A stretch of 64,000 nucleotides of DNA from assembly GCA_963652335.1 (NCBI GenBank), contig CAVJSS010000001.1, positions 62,001 through 126,000 on the forward strand. Direction: 5' to 3'. The position numbers were made by a program, and so were the translations under genes. Positions 58,303-64,000 of this stretch are shown here, in pieces. The notes under the pieces were generated by a model, which did no database searches, had not been told where the DNA came from, and was given only the letters and a program-made list of their open reading frames with translations. This stretch comes from UBA4951 sp963652335 (GTDB taxonomy: Bacteria; Bacillota_I; Bacilli_A; RFN20; CAG-826). Position 1 is the first letter of the stretch, and each line of letters starts with the position of its first letter.

Positions 58303-59707
58303 CCTTTTGTTTCAAAACGTTTTCTTCTTTTGTTTTCCTAACGACCAGCCAAATGCAAGGTGCTATAGCCAAGAGCAAAAATCCCAAAGCGACCAAGAAC
58401 ATGACATTGGTCGGAATCGCGACCGTTTCGCCATATTCGTTTATCTCGGTTCCCCCTGTGGCCTTCATGATCGCCGAGCTGACATAGGAACCGATGATCA
58501 TCGGAATCATGACGGTCAAAACGATTCTGACGCCTTGGAACAATCCGGCTTTTCCTTCAGGCGTTTCATCACGCAGCATTGCCCCAAGTACAGCAGTACC
58601 GACAAGATATCCGCCCATCATCAACACTCCAGCAATGCCCAAAAGCCATATTTCTTTGGCAAAGAACATCAAAAGCAACGCGACCGCCGTAACGCCCATT
58701 GCCGGTATCAAAAGCTTTCTTTTCCCAATCTTATCCATCACCAATCCGGTTCCAACCACGATTAAAGAAGCAACCACGATGATGATGCCGACGATCAAAT
58801 AAAATTTGGTTCCCGAAAGATTCAGCCCATATCCATGAACTGAAGGATCGTTTTGAAAATAGACCATGAAATAAGGCAAGAAGGAATCCATCGCCATATT
58901 AAAGGCCATAAAAGCTAAACATGAAATATAAAAATTAGGGCTTTCTTTGACTACTTTTGGCCTAAAGCCATAAACAACCGAGGCGAAATATCCACGTTCT
59001 TTGTTTGGGGATATGTTTTCTTTAGGAAGGATGAAGAAGGAAACGATGCCTATCACGGTTATGATTCCGCCGAATATCCCAAAGAATATCATCCAAGGTT
59101 TGGCCAAATAATCAGCGGCGGTGGTTCCTAGGGCGGCAATCGCATCCGACTGTTCCTTGGTTGGAGCAGCGCCTGCTCCGATTATGCCTTGAACTAGCAA
59201 AACGACTATCGTTGAAACCAAAGGAAGGATCGATAAGAACGATTCGACTTTGCCTCTGTTGTTTTTATTGGTTACATCAGTTACATGAGCGTTGAAACAA
59301 GCGTCGTTGGCGGTGGAGCCGAAGAACGTCATCACGCAATCGATGACAGTCATCCATATTCCGACCCATAAGGCCGCTGATTGGGCCTCATATGCCAATG
59401 TCATGTTGTGTCTGGAAATCAACGAAAAGGCGAAAACGGAAACGCCCCAGATGGTGTAACCTCCTGCGATGAAATATTTTCTCGAGCCAAGCCTATCCGA
59501 TAACGCTCCCATAAGGAACGTGGTTATGGCGGCCGCGACTGCCGAAGCCATCGTCATCCAAGTTATGTATTCGGAATTCCCGGTTTGTGAATAGACCCAC
59601 ATATTTATGTAGTTGTTTTCTATTGCCCAAGCCAATTGTCCGGCAAAACCTATCAAAATGATCGAAAGCCATTCTCTGGCGCCAAGTTTTTTCTTTTCGT
59701 TTTCCAT
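58286..59707 (-). CDS. MFS transporter (sugar transporter, GPH/SLC45-like)
   Basis: 473 aa with 12 hydrophobic segments. First loop motif GALSDRLGSRKYFIAGG has the MFS/GPH D-R-x-G-x-R/K pattern; the N-terminal GFAGQLAWAIENNYINMWVY and the central loop with FFILPKENISPNKERG are characteristic of the subfamily. Cargo unknown; sugars or glycosides are likely. TATCAT (minus 59715-59720) ends 7 nt before the ATG. The gap to the divergent gene is only 25 bp. Confidence 0.87.
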   Translation of the reverse strand: MENEKKKLGAREWLSIILIGFAGQLAWAIENNYINMWVYSQTGNSEYITWMTMASAVAAAITTFLMGALSDRLGSRKYFIAGGYTIWGVSVFAFSLISRHNMTLAYEAQSAALWVGIWMTVIDCVMTFFGSTANDACFNAHVTDVTNKNNRGKVESFLSILPLVSTIVVLLVQGIIGAGAAPTKEQSDAIAALGTTAADYLAKPWMIFFGIFGGIITVIGIVSFFILPKENISPNKERGYFASVVYGFRPKVVKESPNFYISCLAFMAFNMAMDSFLPYFMVYFQNDPSVHGYGLNLSGTKFYLIVGIIIVVASLIVVGTGLVMDKIGKRKLLIPAMGVTAVALLLMFFAKEIWLLGIAGVLMMGGYLVGTAVLGAMLRDETPEGKAGLFQGVRIVLTVMIPMIIGSYVSSAIMKATGGTEINEYGETVAIPTNVMFLVALGFLLLAIAPCIWLVVRKTKEENVLKQKEKTND

Positions 59708-59732
59708 ATCGTAAATGATAAACTAAATATCG
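59708..59732. promoter_or_regulatory. 25-bp bidirectional promoter
   Basis: TATCAT (minus, 59715-59720) 7 nt before one ATG and TAAACT (plus, 59719-59724) 8 nt before the other; the two -10 elements overlap by two bases. Confidence 0.65.
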
Positions 59733-60422
59733 ATGTTAGAAAGAATTTCCGAAATTCAAAGAATATTCTTTTGGATCTTCATTGGCTGTTTCATCGTCTC
59801 TTCTTTGTTTCATCTCATCGTTTCGTTTTTGGAAAAGAACAAACTAAGAAGAATATCCAAGCCATTTTGTTTGCTTTTCTTAGGGCTATCTGCCTTATGC
59901 GTCAGACCAACGGCGTGGTTCCTTTATGTCGCAGCCTTTTTGGGAGCGATAGGAGATTTGTTCCTCATTAAAAAAGATAAGCTTCACTTGATTGTCGGAT
60001 GTACGTCTTTCTTTTTGGGACATCTTTGCTATATAGGCTACATGCTCACCATCTTATATGAATCTGGCGTTATGCCTTATTGGGGTTATCTGATTGCGGT
60101 TGGCTGCTATTTGGTCGTTGTTTTATTGGGATTAAGGCCTTTGATTTATGTAACCAACGGAAACGAACAGCTAGGATCTGGCTTATCTGTCTATTTCGGC
60201 GCATTGGTTACGTTGTTAGGAGTTTCTCTTGCCTTAGCGTCCATCAGCGATCGACTATATGCTTTGTGCGTGACTGGCGCCGTTTTGTTCATTTCAAGCG
60301 ATTTGGTGCTGATTTATACGTTATTTAGACACGATATAAAAAGAAAAGACTTTTACATCATGCTTACATATTTGGCGGCTGAAGCCTTGATAATTTTGAC
60401 CTTAACGTTTGTCGTTCGCTAA
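59733..60422 (+). CDS. YhhN-family membrane protein (lysoplasmalogenase-like)
   Basis: 229 aa, seven to eight hydrophobic segments. YhhN/TMEM86 pattern: ISKPFCLLFLGLSA, FLGAIGDLFLIKKDK, GCTSFFLGHLCYIGYM, and GAVLFISSDLVLIY with conserved GD and SD motifs near helix starts. Human TMEM86 hydrolyses lysoplasmalogens; the bacterial role is unproven. TAAACT ends 8 nt before the ATG. Its last 21 bp overlap the convergent rdgB gene. Confidence 0.82.
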   Translation: MLERISEIQRIFFWIFIGCFIVSSLFHLIVSFLEKNKLRRISKPFCLLFLGLSALCVRPTAWFLYVAAFLGAIGDLFLIKKDKLHLIVGCTSFFLGHLCYIGYMLTILYESGVMPYWGYLIAVGCYLVVVLLGLRPLIYVTNGNEQLGSGLSVYFGALVTLLGVSLALASISDRLYALCVTGAVLFISSDLVLIYTLFRHDIKRKDFYIMLTYLAAEALIILTLTFVVR

Positions 60423-60986
60423 ATAAGAACAAAATTTTTCGATCGCCTTCCCACGATGAGAATATTTGTTTTTGGCTTCCTCGCTTGCGGTTCCAAAATC
60501 GATGTCGCCTTCCAAACAATGGAAAATCGGATCATATCCGAATCCGGCAGCTCCTACTGGCTTTTCCAACAAATATCCAAAGCAGTCGCCTTCAAAATAA
60601 AGGGGATCATTCCCATTATAAAAGCAAATGCAACAATGGAATTTGGCGGCTCTGCTTTTATCTTTCAATGCTTTGTTTAAAACTTCGAAAACATTCGGAT
60701 ATCCACCATTTTCTTCGGCAAACCTCGCTGAGTAGATGTCGGGTTTGCCATCCAAAGCCTTAATGCAGAGGCCAGAATCATCGGCAATGGTCGGAAGCTT
60801 TGATGCTTTGTGAAAAGCTTTCGCTTTGATAAAGGAATTCTCTCTGAATGTCTTTCCGTTCTCCTCTGGTTCGATGTTTAGGTTCAAATCTCTAGGGGAC
60901 ACTATCTCGATGCCAAGAGGGGCCAAGATTTCTTTGAATTCCATCAATTTATGAGGATTATTGCTGGCTAACAAAAATTTATTCAT
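60402..60986 (-). CDS. rdgB: XTP/dITP pyrophosphatase (RdgB/HAM1 family)
   Basis: 194 aa. Hydrolyses non-canonical purine nucleoside triphosphates (XTP, dITP). Motifs: FLLASNNPHKLMEFKEIL, KAKAFHKASKLPTIADDSGLCIKALDG and GFGYDPIFHC near 148-157, with KNKYSHRGKAIEKF at the end. TAAGAT (minus 60993-60998) ends 6 nt before the ATG, so the transcript should be leaderless. Confidence 0.95.
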   Translation of the reverse strand: MNKFLLASNNPHKLMEFKEILAPLGIEIVSPRDLNLNIEPEENGKTFRENSFIKAKAFHKASKLPTIADDSGLCIKALDGKPDIYSARFAEENGGYPNVFEVLNKALKDKSRAAKFHCCICFYNGNDPLYFEGDCFGYLLEKPVGAAGFGYDPIFHCLEGDIDFGTASEEAKNKYSHRGKAIEKFCSYLANDKR

Positions 60987-61059
60987 GCCGAAATCTTACC
61001 TTATTTTGGAACCAATGTTGACAAAACCATTGTGAATTCAGACTCTTCGGTAGTAGGAT

Positions 61060-61073
61060 AAATATTAATATTT
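61060..61073 (+). repeat. AT palindrome upstream of rnfC
   Basis: AAATATTAATATTT, perfect 14-bp palindrome, 2 nt before the AGGGGA Shine-Dalgarno zone; could be part of an AT-rich promoter or operator. Confidence 0.35.
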
Positions 61074-61088
61074 ATAGGGGAATGACAT

Positions 61089-62387
61089 ATGATTGCAAAA
61101 ACAACAGTGATTCCAAATGTTATCAATCTCCCAAAGGATCTTCCGACCGTCAGTGCGCTTGATCCGGAATATGTCTACATCGCGACGGACAATAGCCGTT
61201 GCCCGAAATCCGATGTGTACATAAAAGAAGGAGATGAAGTCAAACTCTACCAAGAAATCGGCATGAGGCATGGTCCGTTTTTCGAGCAGCCAATCCATTC
61301 GACCGTTTCCGGCACGTTTGTTGGATATGAGACTCACTGCTACAAAAACGGGAAACCGGTTAAATTCATAAAAATCAAAAACGATTTCAAAGACACTCCC
61401 GATGCATCGGCCAAAGAGAGAAATGATGAAGAGATTAAGGCTTTAACCAAAGACGATATGACCAAAATCATCGCAGGTAGGGCTAACGTCGGCTTAGGGG
61501 GATCTTCTTTCCCGACCCATGTCAAATTTCAGACAAAAGACAAAATCGATCATATCTTGATCAATGCCATCGAATGCGAACCGTATCTTAACGCCGACCA
61601 CCGTATCATGTTGGAAGAACCGAAAGAGATCATCGCCGGGCTTCGCTATATAATGCAGGCTTTCAATTGCAACGACTGCATTATCTGCATCAAGAAAAAA
61701 TACGACGATTTATATGATGCATACTCAGAATACCTAAAGGACGAAGATGGCATTCAGATCAAAAAATTGAAGAACTATTACCCACAAGGCTGGGAAGTGG
61801 CCATGATCAAAGAATGTTTGGGCATCAAGCTAAAAAGCGGCGAGTTGCCAGCCAAACGTGGCGTTATAAATTTCAATGTCTCGACAGTTTATGCGATCTA
61901 TCGGGCCATAAAATTCAATGCCCCGATCGTCGAAAGGAATTTGGTAATAACCGGAAACGGAATCAAAAACCCAACGAATTTCAAAGTCAGAATCGGGACT
62001 TCCATCAAAGAACTTATCGAAAAATACTGCGGTGGCTACATTGATGAAGATAAGCCAAAGGTGTTTATCTTAGGTGGTCCTATGATGGGAACTTCCGAAC
62101 CGAACGATGATTGCTTCGTCACCAAAACCGTGACCTCCTGCATCGTTCTAAACGAACAAAAGTATATTGAAGAGCCGTGCGTGAGATGTGGTTCTTGCGT
62201 CTATTCGTGTCCTGCCGGTTTGGAACCCGTGCAGATCATGAATGCGGTCAAAACGATGGATAAAGAAAGAATCAAGGCCTTGAATCCTTTAAGATGCATC
62301 GAATGTGGTCTATGCACTTATTCCTGTACATCAAAGATAAAGGTCACTGATTATGTAAGAAGGGCTAAGGTGTTTGCGAAATTATGA
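61089..62387 (+). CDS. rnfC: Rnf electron transport complex subunit C
   Basis: 432 aa. RnfC carries the NADH/FMN-binding and Fe-S module of the Rnf ferredoxin:NAD+ oxidoreductase, an ion-pumping membrane complex of anaerobes. Visible: INAIECEPYLNADHRIMLEEP, a flavin/nucleotide region ARLVITGNGIKN/VFILGGPMMG, and two 4Fe-4S motifs CVRCGSCVYSCP (about 369-380) and CIECGLCTYSCTS (about 408-420). ATG 61089 has AGGGGA 9 nt upstream. First gene of an operon; rnfD starts 4 nt inside it. Confidence 0.96.
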   Translation: MIAKTTVIPNVINLPKDLPTVSALDPEYVYIATDNSRCPKSDVYIKEGDEVKLYQEIGMRHGPFFEQPIHSTVSGTFVGYETHCYKNGKPVKFIKIKNDFKDTPDASAKERNDEEIKALTKDDMTKIIAGRANVGLGGSSFPTHVKFQTKDKIDHILINAIECEPYLNADHRIMLEEPKEIIAGLRYIMQAFNCNDCIICIKKKYDDLYDAYSEYLKDEDGIQIKKLKNYYPQGWEVAMIKECLGIKLKSGELPAKRGVINFNVSTVYAIYRAIKFNAPIVERNLVITGNGIKNPTNFKVRIGTSIKELIEKYCGGYIDEDKPKVFILGGPMMGTSEPNDDCFVTKTVTSCIVLNEQKYIEEPCVRCGSCVYSCPAGLEPVQIMNAVKTMDKERIKALNPLRCIECGLCTYSCTSKIKVTDYVRRAKVFAKL

Positions 62388-63472
62388 AGAATGTAACAAT
62401 CGTCAAAGAAACGGCTCCGCACATCAGAAGGAAAGCCACTGTCGCAAGGATGATGCTCGATGTGGTCATTGCCCTTATCCCGGTCATTGTTTTTTCCTTC
62501 GTCGCATGGGGTTTGAAAGCCTTAATGATAATCGGCATCTCGATCGTGACTTGGGTCGGATGCGAAGCGGTTTACGTCGGGATCCGGAACCAATTTCCAA
62601 AATCAACCGACAAACACCCTTTCAAAGAAAAAATCAAGCACGCTTATTCAGCATATACCATCAATAATTTATTGGCGCCATTGGTATCGGCTTTGATTTT
62701 TGCTATGGCCATGCCTGCCGGAGCATCCTGGTATGCCGCATTCGTCGGTTCCTTATTCGGATGCATTTTAGGCAAATTGGTCTTCGGTGGGCTGGGAAGC
62801 AACATCTTCAACCCTGCCGTGGTTGGCATGTGTTCGGCCAAATTGATGTTTGGCGGTTCTTATCAAACCATTAACAATTGGCTGCTTCCTGACGGATTCG
62901 CCTCTGCCACCCCGCTCCAAGCTGATTATGGAACCTATTCGATGCTTGAATTGTTCCTTGGCAAAACAAACGGGACGCTAGGCGAAGTCAGCACGGTTTG
63001 CATCTTGGCGGGTCTTATTTATTTGCTCATCAGAAGAAGCATCGATTATCGCGTGACCTGTTCATATTTGGGAACTTTCCTCTTTTATATCCTTATCGCC
63101 GGCATTTTCTATGCTACGAAAGGCGGCATCGATTATGGGACATTCGTTGGCACCCAAATGCTCAGCGGCGGCTTGCTTTTCGGCGCGACGTTCATGCTGA
63201 CTGATCCGGTTACTTCTCCGACGAATAAGCCTAATCGAATCCTCTATGGGATGATCGCTGCCACTTTCACGGTTATCATCCGCTTGTTCGGCGGACTTCC
63301 GGAAGGCGTCGGTTTCTCAATCCTTTTAAGCAACATGCTCGTTCCTGTCTTGGATTACTATAAATGGTCGAATCCAAGGTTCGGCAAGAAATTTTGGATC
63401 ATTGGGAGCGTTTTGCTAGCCATCGGAATTTTGGTGATTTGCTTGGCCCTTGCTATCGGAGGTATCAAATAA
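62384..63472 (+). CDS. rnfD: Rnf electron transport complex subunit D
   Basis: 362 aa, ten or so hydrophobic segments. It holds a covalent FMN: the attachment Thr lies in MLTDPVTSPTNK (DPVTSPT, near 285-291). Other RnfD segments are SAYTINNLLAPLVSALIFAMAMP and GGLGSNIFNPAVVGMCSAKL. Part of the membrane core that couples electron flow to Na+ or H+ export. It overlaps rnfC by 4 nt and shares one base with rnfG (TAATG). Confidence 0.96.
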   Translation: MKNVTIVKETAPHIRRKATVARMMLDVVIALIPVIVFSFVAWGLKALMIIGISIVTWVGCEAVYVGIRNQFPKSTDKHPFKEKIKHAYSAYTINNLLAPLVSALIFAMAMPAGASWYAAFVGSLFGCILGKLVFGGLGSNIFNPAVVGMCSAKLMFGGSYQTINNWLLPDGFASATPLQADYGTYSMLELFLGKTNGTLGEVSTVCILAGLIYLLIRRSIDYRVTCSYLGTFLFYILIAGIFYATKGGIDYGTFVGTQMLSGGLLFGATFMLTDPVTSPTNKPNRILYGMIAATFTVIIRLFGGLPEGVGFSILLSNMLVPVLDYYKWSNPRFGKKFWIIGSVLLAIGILVICLALAIGGIK

Positions 63473-64000
63473 TGGCTCTGAAATTCGACAAAAAATTCAT
63501 TACCCTCGGCTTGCTTTTGGGTGGCATGGCGGCTATTGCGGCCGGAATTTTGGGCGGAGTCAATCTTTTGACCGCCAAAACCATTGAAGAAAACGACAAA
63601 AAAGCCCAGCAAACCGCCTTGGCTAAAGTCTTCAAAGAAGCCGATCATTATTCCGAGAAAATCAATGTTGAGGGCTGCACGTACATCTCAAATTACTATG
63701 AGGCTTACAAAGCCGATAATTCCTTATATGGCAACGTTTATTACACCGTTGGCAAAAACGCTTATGGTTCCGTCTCTCTTATGATTGGCATAAAGGACGA
63801 ACGCATTGCCAACTTTGTCGTGGTTACCAATACAGAATCTTATGCCACAACCTTGGAAGAAAATTATATTGGCAAGTTCTTGGCCGATCCGGAAAACACC
63901 GATTTGGATGACATTGATACCCATTGTGGCGCTACTTATGGCGCCACCTTGGTCAAGGCCATGTGCGATGAAGCGCTAAGCTATTCGAGTCAAAAAGATG
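63472..64000 (+). CDS. rnfG: Rnf electron transport complex subunit G (truncated by window end)
   Basis: The visible 176 codons have a hydrophobic N-terminal anchor (FITLGLLLGGMAAIAAGILGGVNLLTAKT) and a periplasmic-side FMN-binding domain (YTVGKNAYGSVSLMIGIKDERIANFVVVTNTES), with THCGATYGATLVKAM as the candidate FMN-attachment segment (consensus SGAT-type). The gene continues past the right edge, and rnfE/A/B should follow. Confidence 0.93.
   Translation, partial: MALKFDKKFITLGLLLGGMAAIAAGILGGVNLLTAKTIEENDKKAQQTALAKVFKEADHYSEKINVEGCTYISNYYEAYKADNSLYGNVYYTVGKNAYGSVSLMIGIKDERIANFVVVTNTESYATTLEENYIGKFLADPENTDLDDIDTHCGATYGATLVKAMCDEALSYSSQKD

Noticed and set aside
61018..61040. A Rex-like site TTGACAA-aacca-TTGTGAA upstream of rnfC
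   Set aside because: The half-sites are in the opposite order to the Rex consensus (TTGTGAA...TTCACAA) and one has a mismatch, so I do not call it, though redox control of rnf would make sense.
1..64000. Mycoplasma-type genetic code (TGA as Trp)
   Set aside because: TGA ends real genes (rpoE and others), and Trp is TGG throughout.
1..64000. CRISPR arrays, insertion sequences, prophage or integrative element ends
   Set aside because: No regularly spaced repeats, transposase or integrase genes, or flanking target duplications are visible.

Overview
The window looks like a chromosome segment of a Bacillota bacterium close to the Bacilli/Mollicutes boundary, probably an uncultured gut-type anaerobe; this placement is inference. 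Support: AT-rich but moderate composition, Gram-positive markers (RNA polymerase delta subunit, Spx-like protein, RNase J, YlbF next to rsmD, an ECF transporter S component, ABC-F, a DUF2179 YitT protein), MEP isoprenoid genes (ispF, ispD), PduL-type phosphotransacylase and an Rnf operon. TGA is used as a stop (for example rpoE) and Trp is TGG, so this is genetic code 11, not the mycoplasma code. Genes are dense on both strands, with no IS element, prophage, CRISPR array or rRNA.

Layout. 1-9.4 kb: end of an FtsX-type permease, cold-shock protein, then ychF-ispF-argS-rpoE-cysQ as a tight + operon, a NifU-like protein, and two metallopeptidases (PepF/M3 and M32) facing each other. 9.4-19.1 kb: SDR oxidoreductase plus sugar nucleotidyltransferase, a lipoprotein, a five-tRNA operon (Val-Tyr-Gln-Lys-Leu), ispD plus an S1-domain/phosphoglucose isomerase fusion, a HAD phosphatase, an ABC-F ATPase, tRNA-Leu(GAG) and MgtE. 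19.1-26 kb: pduL plus TSCPD protein, an ECF S component, metK behind a SAM riboswitch, an unrecognised protein with membrane-protein neighbours, a MazG-like pyrophosphohydrolase and a NUDIX-YunG fusion. 26-32.5 kb: sugar transporter, GH36 glycosidase and GT-B-like protein in one cluster, then a CPA2 antiporter with a small PII-like partner. 32.6-36 kb: thyA-folA, a nuclease-helicase of the DUF2075 type, tRNA-Ser. 36-46 kb: RluA, phosphoglucomutase, HAD, Spx-like, CYTH, an EIIB-like protein, Maf, RNase J, def, ylbF-rsmD. 46-60 kb: a membrane thioredoxin-like protein, YitT, two unrecognised proteins, a heterodimeric ABC exporter, GNAT, Vsr, a lipoprotein, an MFS transporter, a YhhN protein. 60-64 kb: rdgB and the start of an rnfCDG operon that runs off the window.

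The clearest genome-scale signal is promoter architecture. At least 20 operon-first genes have a -10 hexamer ending exactly 6 or 7 nt before the ATG and no Shine-Dalgarno sequence, which predicts leaderless mRNAs. Internal operon genes and regulated genes (metK, thyA, rnfC, pduL) have ordinary Shine-Dalgarno sites. Divergent gene pairs can therefore sit 25-28 bp apart.

Other points of interest are the S1-PGI fusion, an in-frame internal Shine-Dalgarno start at the NUDIX/YunG boundary, promoter-embedded palindromes at 22.2 and 57.1 kb, and an unexplained 359-bp gap at 25.8-26.1 kb. I did not find a clearly new multi-gene system such as a defence island.
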